The notes: generated from the sequence alone by a model not told the origin. Counted from the first letter of the stretch, positions 20,461 through 31,103 are shown. The stretch: DNA of 64,000 nt from Phascolarctos cinereus (GCF_002099425.1 NW_018344057.1:7654001-7718000), one strand, 5' to 3'. A program made the numbers and translations.

Positions 20461-20895
20461 TGTATAAAGAAATGTAAAGTATGTACTAGCAGGAAGACTG
20501 AATAGAACTGAGAGGACCTATCTGAGGATGAAGAGGTGTCTATGGCTGCATCTCATTTGCATGTAACTACTATACTTTTAGAGCATGAAGGTGGAGGTTA
20601 AAAAAACTTAACAAGTAAAACATATAACTGTTAGGAGGTATTTGATAATTTTTAAAAGACTGTTGGTTGCATACCTAACAGAAAAGTAGATTTGGGGATT
20701 TTACCACATAAGAGCAAGATGAGTCACTGAGCACCAGTAGGCTCCAATTTGAGTCAATGAAGATATTGAAGAAACTAACAGGAAAAGGAATAGGAATAGC
20801 AAGAGTTAAGAAAGAAGCAGAAACTGAGTAAGAAGATGCTAGCTGTCAGGAGAGGACAACTGACGGAAATACCTCAGCTGCCAAACTTGTAAGGT
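20461..20895. other. No recognised feature
   Basis: A/G-rich sequence without a recognisable repeat or coding frame. Confidence 0.4.
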
Positions 20896-20899
20896 TACT

Positions 20900-21058
20900 C
20901 ATTGGCTCATTTTACAGATGAGGAAACTGAGGCAAAGAGGGTTAAGTGACTTGTGAAGCATTACACAGCTAGTACGTTTCTGAGGCTAGATTTGAACTTA
21001 CAAATCTTCCTGACTCCTGGCATGGCATTCTATCCACCGGGCCACCTAGCTATTTCTC
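20900..21058 (-). mobile_element. tRNA-core SINE (longer type)
   Basis: 'ACAGATGAGGAAACTGAGGC', 'GGTTAAGTGACTTGTGAAGC', 'TGAGGCTAGATTTGAACTTA' and the head complement 'ATCCACCGGGCCACCTAGCT'. Minus strand, 3' end truncated. Confidence 0.86.
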
Positions 21059-21737
21059 TACAACAGAGTCATCCCTATGACCCTGAGTATGAAATATAGC
21101 CATATCGTGCTATTTCTTCTCTGGGAACCTAGACTTGTCAGTGTGAAAGCAAGTTAGGCTAAGGGGGTGGGGGAGCAGGAGAGAGAGAGAGACAGAGAGA
21201 CAGAGAGAGAGAGAGACCCATAGACTATGCAAGAAGATTCATTTCGGGGTTCCATGAAGGGTCTTCTGCAAAGGTACATTGTGTAGGTACATCTGGGATT
21301 TACTGAGGGTGCTCTTTTTATTGACAGGAACCCTTTGGAGACATTTTCTATCTAGGATTTAGTAAGTACCTTAGTGCCACAGGGATCTATTAGAGTAAAA
21401 ATTTTCTAATTAAAAAAAATTTTTTTCTGGTACGTTTTTACTTTCACTAGTCAGCCCATTTTCTGTGAGATAAAATTTTGATTATATGAATATTTAAGTA
21501 TTAATATCTGTAACTTACCATACCTATTTTTAAGTATGAAGGCTAATATTAATTATCAAAATTTAGCATATTCAGAGCACTAGTGCTTCATAATGCAGAT
21601 AGAAACATACAGAGGAATACCACTGACCTAAGAAATAAAGATATTAAGGCTATTTTATGAGATAATATTTTCAAAGTTCTTTGAATGAAGGATGAATAAA
21701 TAAAAAACATTTATTTGGCTCAAATTATGCACAAAGC
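21059..21737. other. No gene recognised; includes a GA tract
   Basis: Contains a (GA)n tract at about 21178-21216 interrupted by GACA units. The rest is A/T-rich with no family that I recognise. Confidence 0.45.
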
Positions 21738-21992
21738 GGGAGCAGGTAGGTGGCACAGTAGAGAGAGCATTGGGTTTGGAATCAGGAAGACTCATCTTCG
21801 TGAGTTCAAATCAGGCCTCAGCTTACTAGCTATGTGACCCTGGGCAAGTCACTTAGCTCCATCTGCCTCAGTTTTCTCATCTGTAAAACAAGCTGGAGAA
21901 GGAAATAACAAGCCATTCCTACATCCTTGCCAACAATACTCCAGATGGGATCACTAAGAGTCAGACACAACTGAAACAATAAAACAACAAAA
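21738..21992 (+). mobile_element. RTE (BovB)-tailed SINE (MAR1-like)
   Basis: Complete head-to-tail copy: 'GGGAGCAGGTAGGTGGCACA', core 'TATGTGACCCTGGGCAAGTC', 'TGGAGAAGGAAATAACAAGC', then the BovB-type end 'AGAGTCAGACACAACTGAAA' with an ACAA-rich tail. BovB/RTE elements end the same way, which indicates mobilisation by that LINE rather than by L1. Confidence 0.88.
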
Positions 21993-22359
21993 ATATACAT
22001 TATCCTTTCCACATTGTGAAGGTGAGGGGCACGGTGCCCCAGTGATCTGGAAAATCTGCATAAAACTTTTTGGCTCTTCTTTCATACCAGAGAAGTCTGA
22101 ATTATTATGATATTAAAAGATAAAATATGTTGATATTGTACAATAGCATACATATATTTTATGCATTTCTGAGTTTTTAAACTTTTTCTGTGTTGTCTGC
22201 TGGCCTTCGTGTGTCATCTGCAGCTTCCACAAAACTCCCCCAAAATTCCCATTTAATTTCTTATGCCAACACATCATAACTGTGATAACATGATAACCCA
22301 TGAAACCATGATGGAGAAGGGATAACTCTACCAACCATTCTGGGGTATTAAAAAAAAAA

Positions 22360-22432
22360 AAAGACAAAGATAGTCCCTGCCCTCAGGGAACTTACATCCT
22401 AATGGGAGAAACAACACATATAGGGAAATGGT
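22360..22432 (-). mobile_element. L2 LINE 3' fragment
   Basis: 'AGATAGTCCCTGCCCTCAGG', 'GAACTTACATCCTAATGGGA' and 'GAAACAACACATATAGG' match the minus strand of the L2 3' end. The A-run before it (22350-22362) may belong to another insertion. Confidence 0.68.
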
Positions 22433-22969
22433 GGCCAACGAGAGGCCATTGATCTGAAAAGTTACAGGGGATGACGAACGGGGCCATTGCGGTATGTATT
22501 GACACACACTACCCGAGAACAATGGCAGAGATCCATTCATGGATCTTGAACTGGAGGTGGGGGGTGGGGAAGGAAAAAGTATATTCATATTGTTGAGGAG
22601 GATGTGGGGTTGGTGGCTGGAGCAGAGGGAATGAAATGAAGCATGGATGAGGTTTTCCCTGTACAGCCACCGATCAGAAAACTGAAGCCCCAGGGCAGAG
22701 GTGTTCAGAACGGTCTGGTGTGGCCAGTGCAGAGAAGTTGTAAAGGAGGTGGTAGGACAGTAGGGAGTTAATAGACTCATTTCAGAATGCAAATCATGCT
22801 TGATGTCTCTCTTATTCAGCCTACTATAGAAAGGGAAGGAGCCCTATTCAAAACAGCCCCATATGATAAAATCAGTGTTAGTGCTAGAAGGAAACTTAGA
22901 GGTAATTTGTTTCCATCCACTTTTATCATCTGAAAAAACCTCTTGCTTTCCCCCCCCTCCCTCACCCCC
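22433..22969. other. Unassigned; longest non-repeat frame of the region
   Basis: A 154-codon minus-strand frame (22328-22792) spans this stretch and runs into the L2 fragment. It has no recognisable domain or biased composition, and no exon-like neighbours. I regard it as chance. Confidence 0.4.
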
Positions 22970-23075
22970 CTCTTTCTTTTTTATTTAAATAAAAATTTTA
23001 TTTATTTAAATTATTTAAATATTAATTAAATTTAAATATTTATAAAGTGCTCAGTACAATGCCTGGAGCATAGGA
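22970..23075. repeat. AT-rich low-complexity tract with MIR-like tail
   Basis: TTTA/TAAA-rich run of about 70 bp (22978-23040) followed by 'AAAGTGCTCAGTACAATGCC', which resembles the MIR/L2-type SINE tail. Confidence 0.6.
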
Positions 23076-23540
23076 GGCTCTTCTTCCCTTCCTTCTCTTC
23101 CCTCCAGCCATGCATCCTCTTCCTACCTGGTACCCCCTCTTTTTCACCCAGCACCCTTCTTTGCTCCACTCCAATTTGGAATTTTCTTATCCAGGCTAGA
23201 AACTTCCAGTTTCCTAGCTGATAAATGTCTGCATGCCCATGTCCTTACTAGACAATCAGCCCCACCTCAGCAGGACCCCTGCCCAAAGCAGGAGTTCAAG
23301 ATCATTGCAGACTCCTTCCACCTTTTATGTCCTGAAGACCACCTGGCAGCAGCATCCTTGGCTGTGTCTTTTTTCCATTCCTGTTTTGGAAATGTTTCTC
23401 CCAGCTTCGAGGTGAGGGAATCTGGTGAGCTGCCTTTGTTGTCCCTGCTTCCCTTTCCAAAGGACCTTGATAGTGTTTGGTTAAGCCATGTGGCCTTTCC
23501 TTGAACATGTCAAAAGAGAGAGCTTGTTACTTTCATCTTC

Positions 23541-24229
23541 TGTGACCCTAGGAAAGTTGCTTGATCTCTTAGGTCCTCTCCTCCCCAGCAACTCTGAGAC
23601 TGATGGGGGTGTGGGCCCAAACCAAGATCTTAGCCCCTTGACCCAAAGGGAATCTGACTCCCATTTGTCTACAGGCCCCAGCCCCTCATCTCCCTTTGAA
23701 AGCCCTAACCTTACCTTTTAATCTTATTCTGATGTGCCTTTGCCCCTGGACCCAAAAGAATCTGGCCCCCTTTCGTCTATGGGCCCTAGAAAGCCCTTAC
23801 TCTGGTCTCAAAAGGTTCCTTATGGACTTCCCTTGCAGCTCCCCTTATCTCCCTTTGAAGGCCCCAGCCCACCCTTTTGATCTTATGCAGATGCCTTCTA
23901 GTTCCCTTCATTATCTATTCCCATTGTCTATTTAATCTCTCAGGCCTTCCAATTGGAATTCTCACCTAGATCCTTTTCCCAGCCCCCTCCTCTGGCCACC
24001 CAAAGTTACCTTACTGTATATAAGATTCACCCTGGCCCCCATTCAGACACTGAGAATCTCTCATGCCCCAAAGGCTGAGCGTAAGGAGGTCACCTGGCCT
24101 ATGTGTTTTATCACTAATAAACTTTTTCTCTGGCTGGAAGAAGATTTGAGGTGAATTCTTGTAGACAGGGCCCAGCATCGCAATCTCAGGGGTTCCCAGG
24201 AGCACTCCAAACCTCTAGACCTCTTCCAG
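23541..24229 (+). mobile_element. Solo LTR fossil of an endogenous retrovirus
   Basis: C/T-rich U3-like region with two imperfect repeats (blocks starting 'GACCCAAAGGGAATCTGACT' near 23640 and 'GACCCAAAAGAATCTGGCCC' near 23749). A TATA box (TATATAA, 24017-24023) is followed by a polyadenylation signal (AATAAA, 24116-24121) and a U5-like stretch with 'TCAGGGGTTCCCAGG'. I see no internal region or second LTR alongside, so it reads as a solo LTR. Family is probably a gammaretrovirus-like or ERV1-type marsupial group, but that is uncertain. The ends are approximate. Old and inert. Confidence 0.68.
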
Positions 24230-24439
24230 ACCATAAGTTAGCAAAATCGGCAATGTCAGAAGGAAGTTCTTCACTGTGAGCTCTCCAAGGCAATGAAATC
24301 ACAAGTTCCGAAAAAGAAAAAAAAAGCTTTCAGCATTAACTAGCCCTTATGATACTTCTGCAAAGTCCCTTTAGTCCCAGCTATGAACCCTGACACTCCC
24401 TTATTTTAAAAATGAGGAAAATAGTGTCCAGATATGGTC

Positions 24440-24735
24440 ATTGAACTGAGAGAGGCACATATTATAACAGAAATAGAACTGGTCTTAGAGTCAGATGATC
24501 TAAGTTCAAATACCAACTCAAACATTTCCTAATTATATGACCCTGGGCAAGTCACTTAACCTCCCTAAGACTCAACTCCTTCTTCTGTGTAGGGAGGACA
24601 ATTATGCTTTTATTATCATGTCTTCCAGTTTTGTTGTGTGGGAAAAAAAATTAAAACTGTAAAGTGCTATATAAATGTGAGTTATTATTGTTGTTGATTT
24701 ATTATTATTATTATTATAAACTATTATTATTACAT
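24440..24735 (+). mobile_element. L2-tailed MIR-type SINE
   Basis: 'GAACTGGTCTTAGAGTCAGA', 'AGTTCAAATACCAACTCAAA', core 'TATATGACCCTGGGCAAGTC', then 'TAAAGTGCTATATAAATGTG' and an (ATT)n tail at about 24700-24735. Nearly full length. Confidence 0.84.
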
Positions 24736-24801
24736 AAGCTAACATAACTAATTAGCAGCAGACCCATAACTCAATTCTAGAATTACCTGCCTAGGAATTA
24801 G

Positions 24802-25056
24802 GTTGTTGTTGTTCAGTCATGTCTGACTCTTCGTGATTCCATTTGGGATTTTCTTGGCCAAGATACTGGAGTGGTTTGCCATTTCTTTCCCCAGCTAATT
24901 TTACAGATGGGACAACTGAGGCAAACAGGGTTAAGTGACTTGCCATGCATGGGTCACATAACTAATAAATGTCTGAGGCCAGATTTGAACTCATGAAGGT
25001 GAGTCTTCCTGACTTCAGGATAGGAACTCTTTCCACTGAGCCACCTAGCTGGCCCA
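24802..25056 (-). mobile_element. RTE (BovB)-tailed SINE (MAR1-like)
   Basis: Minus strand. At the left is the BovB-type end 'TTGTTCAGTCATGTCTGACT', followed by 'ATACTGGAGTGGTTTGCCAT', 'CAGATGGGACAACTGAGGCA', core 'GGTTAAGTGACTTGCCATGC' and the head complement 'CCACTGAGCCACCTAGCTGG'. Full length. Confidence 0.9.
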
Positions 25057-25129
25057 GGAATCAGTTAGCCCGGCATTTTTATTGCATCACAATGCTTACA
25101 CTTAACAGAGGTTCTTATGCGACTCCCTA

Positions 25130-25390
25130 GCCATCTCCTCTCTAGGTTAACCAACACTAATTCTTTTCTCTCAAGAAACTATCCTGCCCCAAACTCCTTT
25201 AATTGTACATTTCCCTTCTCAAGACCTTTTTCAATTTCTCCATCTCATTTTTAAAATGCAGAGCCCCAAACTGTTCATATTACTCGAATAGAGGCTTGGC
25301 CAATGCCTTGTGTAACAGATGGCTTATTTTCCAGCTTTTGCATAACTTATCTCTGTTAATCTACCTAAGTCACATTAGTTAACACCAGTA
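25130..25390 (-). mobile_element. Possible L3/CR1 fragment
   Basis: 'AAAATGCAGAGCCCCAAACT' with 'ATTACTCGAATAGAGGCTTG' and 'GGCCAATGCCTTGTGTAACA' recalls the CR1/L3 complement 'gcccagaactgaacacaata ... gtctgaccagggc' block. Similarity is weak and the limits are guessed. Confidence 0.42.
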
Positions 25391-26790
25391 GCTAACTCAT
25401 ATTCAGGTTATGGTTCACTGAAATTCTCAGGGTTTTTTTTTTCTTCCAGACTTCTGCCTGGTTTATTTGTTTGCATAGCACCCTAGATATTTCTTTGGAT
25501 GTATAAGCTGGCAGAGAATTTTGGAGGAAGAGAAGCAAGAAAGTGAGGAACCCTGAATTGTTCTGTGGTTTAGCATTGATATTTTTTCTTGCAGCAAGCA
25601 TGCTCTTGCTTTCTCTCCTACATTTGGGCTGGCTTCCTCTCCTCTCAGACTTCTAGGGTACCCTAAGAGATTGGAGTTGTCTTTCCTCTGTTGCTCTTGG
25701 CTTGAGCCTCCACTGGCTGTGGAGTAACTAGCACCTCAGTTCCACTTAATCCACTTTACATCAATTAGTTTTTTGAAAAGGATATTTTCTTGAAAGGTAT
25801 AGCACAAACAAACATTTTCCCCGATAACTCTTCCCTAAAAAACCTGTCTTTGGTGGAAAGTAGTCTCCACTTAGCTTGCAGGCAATTAAAAAAAAACCCA
25901 AAATTCTTCTCAACCATGTGGTTAACAGACTAGAACCCGTTACAGAATGCCTGTGCCTACTCTGCAGCTCTTCAAAGCACTTCCCTTACCTGTCATCATA
26001 ACCCTCCTGGAAACAGGCTTCCTTGCTCCTCCACATAGGAAGCTTTATCAAAAACTATAAGCAATTTAGGGAAATAAAAAAGGTCCAATAAGAGGAAAAT
26101 CTTCCCAATAAATGGAGATATTCCAAAGTAGGTCAGGCTGCCTATGCATATATTTGGTTCCTCACTGACGAGATTTTCAAACACAGGATGGATTTCTACT
26201 CTTCAGTGATGTTATAGAACTGATTCTGGTAGATGTCTAATGTCCCTTCAAATTCCGAGGTTCAACAAGCCTGTGGGAATTCTCTAGGTGTAAGTATCAG
26301 GAGGTGAGGACATTTACAGGGCTGGTAAAGCAAAGAGACACATAAGATCAAGAAAATGCCACCACCACCCTCCCCCATAACTCCTCTCCCGTGGAGAATG
26401 GACCGATTTATTGTAATTCTACAGAATGAGAAGTATTTAGGAACTTCAGGGAGTAAGTAGTCAGAGTGCAGGAATATGTGACCAGTAGTTGGTCTGGGTA
26501 TGAGAATGATAGAACAGAAAAGAAAAGTTAGTAGTTGTGGTAAGTATACATTTTGGTACTGGGAAAATGAATGTAGGAGGGGCCAAAGATGCACATATGG
26601 CAGAAACGGAAGTGATGCTATAGTAATTGCTTTAGATCTCTTTCCCCCACATGACCATTGTGATGTAAGGAATGAAGGAAGGGTATATGAGGTACAGGGA
26701 AAATGGTTCACATGTCTTAATTTTGGTTCGGAATTAGGGCTTGGTTACTAGCTCTCTCCCTCATCCCCAATTTACCAATGTAGTATAAGC
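25391..26790. other. Unassigned stretch with opposing frames
   Basis: No repeat family recognised. A 149-codon minus frame (26262-26711) and an 83-codon plus frame (26500-26751) overlap each other, and neither has a known domain. I do not call a gene. Confidence 0.4.
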
Positions 26791-26794
26791 AACG

Positions 26795-26866
26795 ATTAGA
26801 ATCTTGGATTTAGATCTGGAAGGGCCCTTAGAGGTGATTTAGTCCAACCTCCTCAATGTATAGATC
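26795..26866 (-). mobile_element. MIR-type SINE fragment
   Basis: 'TTGGATTTAGATCTGGAAGG' followed by 'GGTGATTTAGTCCAACCTCC' is the 3' part of the minus-strand MIR. The core is missing. Confidence 0.6.
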
Positions 26867-27952
26867 AGTGTTCTGAGATCAGGGTTTTGCCTGGTTTGAT
26901 TTCCCCTAATACAATTCATCTGAATCATGGGCTTTGCCTTAAGGTTCTCTTCTCAGAAGGATAGTACCAAGGGAATGGACATGGGAGGGGGGCACAAGGC
27001 AACTTAACAACAGGGACCCAGAAGATGATTTTAAGTACTGGGCAGCATTTAGCACTCACTGAGTGCAATTTGTTTAGCCAAAACTGTCATGAGTTCCCCT
27101 GCAGGAGTTGATTCTGTTTATTAACTCGCAACTTGGAAGTTATTAACACCTATATGGCGCAGTGCTGTGCAGACACTGAGGGATGGTCCCAGGTCACCAA
27201 ATCCCAAAGTGAAAAAAAGACCATAAGAGCTGAAAGCTGCATAGAGCTCTGCAGAGATTTCCCACATTATAGTTGGAGACAAAACTCTCTTCCATCATAA
27301 GGCAGTAGCCTCTGGTGGAAACTTAAACTATTTCATTGTATGTTGTTTTCATTGTGTATGAAATTCATTTTCCATTAGATCCCATTGTGTTAAAGGAGCC
27401 AGGATTTTCTAGAAGGAAAGTGTTATTGTCTACACTTCTATTAAGAGAGCCTAATTTCTTCCCCAGTTGCTGCCTGTCCTATCAGATCCAGGTGAGGTCT
27501 CAAAAATCATGCTCATGCAGGTGTCTAGGCTGAGGTCAGCTCTCATCAGCAACTGTTGATTCCTTGTAACTTGTCCAGGTCAGGACCTGCCTCTTAATCC
27601 TCCTGGCCCACATAGATACATGCAGCTGCTAACAAGGGAGTTCCATTACAAAAGGGACACTCTTTGTTTCCGTTGCTGGCCTTTGCTTCCCTTTGGATCC
27701 CTTCCAGGAGGCTGGCCAAGAAGGAAATGTAGGGGAAAGAGGCTGGGTCACTGGATATTTTGGGAACAGAGTTTCTTGACAGAAAATGTGAAAAAGTAAA
27801 TGCCCTAGTGTTTTCTCACACAGAGGCATGGTTCTGTAAGCGAATCGTACTAGAGCGACCAGGTTCAATATCCAGTGCATAAAGCATTGTGTGCTGGAAT
27901 TCAGAAGGATGGGGGCACTAGTCTACAAAAACTATGAGCAGGAGGCTGCTTC
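26867..27952. other. Repeat-poor stretch
   Basis: No gene or repeat recognised. The part 27010-27200 has complex sequence with 'TTATTAACTCGCAACTTGGA' and 'ATATGGCGCAGTGCTGTGCA' and could be constrained non-coding DNA. The 83-codon minus frame at 27629-27880 is not recognisable. Confidence 0.4.
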
Positions 27953-28178
27953 CCAGTCAGTCAGTCAGTCAATTAGCATTTACAGTGCTTACTCTGTGTC
28001 AGGCATTATGATGAGCACTGGGGATACAAAGAAAGCCCCACCCCAAAAAAGTCCCTGATCTCATGGAACTCACTATGTACAAAAAAGTTAGATACAGGAT
28101 AAATTTGAATCTCAGAGGGAAGGTGTTAAGATTAAGACCAAGAAAGGCTTCTTGAAAGAGGTGGGACTTTACCTGAGT
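27953..28178 (-). mobile_element. L2 LINE 3' end
   Basis: Begins with (CAGT)n, then 'GCTTACTCTGTGTCAGGCAT', 'GAGCACTGGGGATACAAAGA', 'GTCCCTGATCTCATGGAACT', 'AGTTAGATACAGGATAAATT' and 'GGTGGGACTTTACCTGAGTC'. This is a clear minus-strand L2 3' region in consensus order. Confidence 0.85.
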
Positions 28179-28199
28179 CCATGAGCATCTGCTGGATGC

Positions 28200-28500
28200 T
28201 CATTTAACTGTGTGACCCTACACACATCACTTAACCTCTCTTGACCCAGTTTCCTTATATTTAAAATGGGAATAATGATGATACTTACCTCACACAGTTA
28301 TTGTGAATATCAAACAAGTTAACATGTAGAAAGTACTTTATTAACCTTTGTTGTTGTTTTTCAGTCATGCCCAGCTCTTCATGATCCCATGAACTATAGA
28401 ACACCAGGCCCTTCTACCCTCCACTAGCTCTCAAAGTCTGTCCAAGTTCATGCTATACAAATGCTAGTTATCGTTGTTGTTGGCATTGTTGTTATGAGAT
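28200..28500 (+). mobile_element. L2-tailed MIR-type SINE, split by an RTE fragment
   Basis: 'TAACTGTGTGACCCTACACA', 'TTTCCTTATATTTAAAATGG' and 'AAAGTACTTTATTAACCTT', then a break. The tail resumes at 28452 with 'GCTATACAAATGCTAGTTAT' and a GTT-rich end. Before and after the break the sequence is collinear with other SINE tails in the window (for example 58151-58195). Confidence 0.72.
28350..28451 (-). mobile_element. BovB/RTE LINE 3' end fragment
   Basis: Plus strand 'TGTTGTTTTTCAGTCATGCC', 'TTCATGATCCCATGAACTAT', 'GAACACCAGGCCCTTCTACC' and 'AAGTCTGTCCAAGTTCATG' form the complement of the BovB/RTE 3' end. Its outer part matches the tails of the RTE-tailed SINEs here, and the inner part diverges from them because it is LINE sequence. 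It sits inside a SINE tail. Confidence 0.76.
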
Positions 28501-28683
28501 TAAAAGGAGACTAGAAGTGAATATAGGAACTCCAAATCACTGCAGACAATAGTCACGACTTTAGATAGGCTGATACTCTTCTTGGGGTCTCAATTTCCCC
28601 CTACCATAATTACTATATTATAAGTGACTTTACAGGGTGGGTCTCTGGCTGGTTTCATGTCACCATATTAAGACAGTTAGGTG

Positions 28684-28812
28684 GGAGCATCTAGGTGGCT
28701 GCAGTGGATACAGCACTGGCCCTGGAGTCAGGAGAACCCTGAGTTCAAATCCGGCCTCAGACACTTACCAGCTGTGTGACCCTGGGCAAGTCACTTAACC
28801 CCTATTGCCTCG
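28684..28812 (+). mobile_element. tRNA-core SINE
   Basis: 'GGAGCATCTAGGTGGCTGCA', 'GGAGTCAGGAGAACCCTGAG', 'TTCAAATCCGGCCTCAGACA' and core 'TGTGTGACCCTGGGCAAGTC', ending 'CCCCTATTGCCTCGAAAG'. Its A-rich tail has been replaced by a long GGAA/GAAA array. Confidence 0.92.
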
Positions 28813-29076
28813 AAAGAAGGAAGGAAGGAAGGAAGGAAGGAAGGAAGGAAGGAAGGAAGAAATGAAGAAAGAAAAAGAAAGAAAGAAAGAAAGAAAGAAA
28901 GGAAGGAAGGAAGGAAGGAAGGAAGGAAGGAAGGAAGGAAGGAAGAAATGAAGAAAGAAAGGAAGAAATGAAGAAAGAAAGGAAGAAAGAAAGGAAGGAA
29001 GAAAGGAAGGAAGAAAGGAAGAAAGAAAGGAAGGAAGGAAGAAAGGAAGAAAGAAAGAAAGGAAGGAAGGAAGGAA

Positions 29077-29165
<89 letters not shown>
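28813..29165. repeat. (GGAA)n/(GAAA)n microsatellite grown from a SINE tail
   Basis: About 353 bp of GGAA and GAAA units with GAAAT interruptions, starting exactly at the 3' end of the SINE. The long frames on both strands here (up to 135 codons of Phe/Leu/Ser or Lys/Glu) are artefacts of the repeat. Confidence 0.97.
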
Positions 29166-30495
29166 GTCAGGTGAGGTGTAAAAGATACTGACAAGCAACA
29201 GTTTTAGGCAATGACTTTGAGGACTGATTCAGCCTGCTCTGAACCTACTTTAATGACCCCCAAGGCTCCCACTTTACTGAGTTTAGGTACTTGTTTTCAG
29301 CCTAAAAATACAGTCTCCTATATGTCAGTGGAATGTTGGAAGGCAGGTAGCAATAGAAAAGTACAACATCCCATTAGCCCAAGGCAAGGGAACGTGGGAA
29401 GCTGTATCCCTAAATGTCAGAACACCAAATAGGAGGTGTTTGGGGGTACCAGCTGCAGACATTTGATGAGGAACAAGAGATTCTCAGAGAAAACTATGTC
29501 AAAGAATGTACTGGATGGGCTATGCAAAGATTAGGGGGAAATATCAGGTAGGAATAATGGTACCTGGTAAAATGGTAGTAGAAGGTTCAAGAAAAGGAAT
29601 CAGAAGCCAAAAAAAGGAAAGTATCAGAGGACCTGGGGAAATGGAGGAAAGGATGGAAAGGACAGGAAGGAGAAGGGTCAATGTTTGCACCATAGTTTCA
29701 GATATGGGGGCCAAGGTGAATGGTGGGACTACTGACATCCCCCCCAAAAAAAAAGTCAGAAGAAAAGACAGGGTTAGAAGGAGTATATAGTAGATGCAGT
29801 TTGGGACATGCTGAGTTGAACATACTAGTGGACACACAGAATTTGTTCCATCGTTAGACAGGCCTACTGCTGTAATTCTAAGCACCAAACTGACTTGCTA
29901 CGTTATACATTGGCCCAAAGGTATGTCTGATTCTTTTAGCAAATTACAAAACATTTCATGTGTGGTTGTCATCTGTCTTCAATGATCAAAGCACTTTAAA
30001 CTTACTAAATGAAGGACTTGCTCACATCTAGTTTATGCCCTTTATTGAATGATGGATTCCATCCAGTCTGTCCTTCCGTAACTGCTTGGGGTAGAATGGA
30101 CCACCACCCTTACACTGAGAAAAAACCATCAATTCTGAAAATTAATAGATAATTTATAATTTGGGAGAGATCATTTTCAGTTGAGTTATGGGATCAGGAG
30201 CCAGATTACAAATGGCAGAATGAAAAGAAGAAATAAAGACAGTGAGGGTAGACAGGTATTTCTAGAAGTATGTCCTAAAGAAGATGAGTAAGTAGATAGG
30301 AAGTCATCACAGAACGTTTGTGTACACGCTTAATCAGAGGTAGAACCCTTTCAACACGTCATCACATGCCTCCAGAAGCAAACTCAGCAAAACCATGGTT
30401 TGGCAGGAGGTAGAACATACTACTCATGTTCTAAGGTCTGGATCTCCATCAGCTTGTCTCCAGTTACACTCCTTCGTTTAAAAAAAATTGTCATC
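29166..30495. other. Unassigned, no gene recognised
   Basis: No family recognised. Frames at 29506-29790 (plus, basic peptide) and 29544-29888 (minus) overlap and lack domains. Confidence 0.4.
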
Positions 30496-30499
30496 CCCA

Positions 30500-30846
30500 G
30501 AAAACTGGTTGAGCTTAATTTTTAATACATTCCTCCTTTGCTTCCCCAACTCTTGTCTTTTTACTAGAGACTTTAGCACACATCTTTATTTTCTCTCAAA
30601 CACTGTAACTTTCAGGTTCCTCTATCTCCTACAGTCTTATGACCTATTCCTGAACTCCACCTTATTCACACGAAGGGATAATCACATGTTTTATATCAAC
30701 ATTACCTACAAATATTCTACCTCTATAATCAAAATTTCTGATATTACTCTAGTTGTTCATAACCTCCTATGTCCATATGTACCCCTTCTTAGGGACAGGG
30801 AAATGTGTTGTACTTCTGTTATTGCAATATCTTCTCAATAAAAGTC
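30500..30846 (+). mobile_element. L2 LINE endonuclease fragment
   Basis: The 117-codon frame at 30488-30841 reads, in part, TRDFSTHLYFLSNT, FLYLLQSYDLFLNSTL, YKYSTSIIKISDITL and VVHNLL. These line up in order with the L2 endonuclease segment (GDFNIH, SNT, LNLLSSNDLSLHSTL, HKCSTSTISNSEI, SDHNLL). That endonuclease nicks target DNA, and the catalytic-type SDH is altered to VVH here. It is the only copy in the window covering this part of ORF2. Confidence 0.76.
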
Positions 30847-30851
30847 CTTTT

Positions 30852-31103
30852 CGTTGTCATTGCTGAGGCATGGCCGACTCTTTATGACCCCATTTGGAGT
30901 TTTCTTGGCAAAGATAGTGGAGTGGTTTGTCAATTTCTCCCCAGCTCTTTTTACAGATGAGGAAACTGAGGCAAACAAGGGTTAAGTGACTTGCCCTGGG
31001 TCATATAGCTGGTAAGTATCTGAGACCAGATTTGAACTCATGAAGATGAGTCCTTGGGACTCCAAGGGCCTGCATTCAATCCACTGTGCCCCCAAGCTGC
31101 CCC
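30852..31103 (-). mobile_element. RTE (BovB)-tailed SINE (MAR1-like)
   Basis: 'TCGTTGTCATTGCTGAGGCA', 'GACTCTTTATGACCCCATTT', 'AAGATAGTGGAGTGGTTTGT', 'CAGATGAGGAAACTGAGGCA', core 'AGTGACTTGCCCTGGGTCAT' and head complement 'CCACTGTGCCCCCAAGCTGC'. Full-length minus-strand copy directly after the L2 endonuclease fragment. Confidence 0.9.

Noticed and set aside
22328-22792. 154-codon minus frame as a possible gene
   Set aside because: No recognisable domain, overlaps an L2 3' fragment, no exon-like context. Probably chance.
26262-26711. 149-codon minus frame as a possible gene
   Set aside because: Overlaps a plus frame of similar quality and has no recognisable domain or conserved motif.
28791-29198. 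Frames of 130-135 codons on the minus strand and 68 codons on the plus strand
   Set aside because: They translate the GGAA/GAAA microsatellite (Phe-Leu-Ser or Lys-Glu-Arg runs) and have no independent coding signal.
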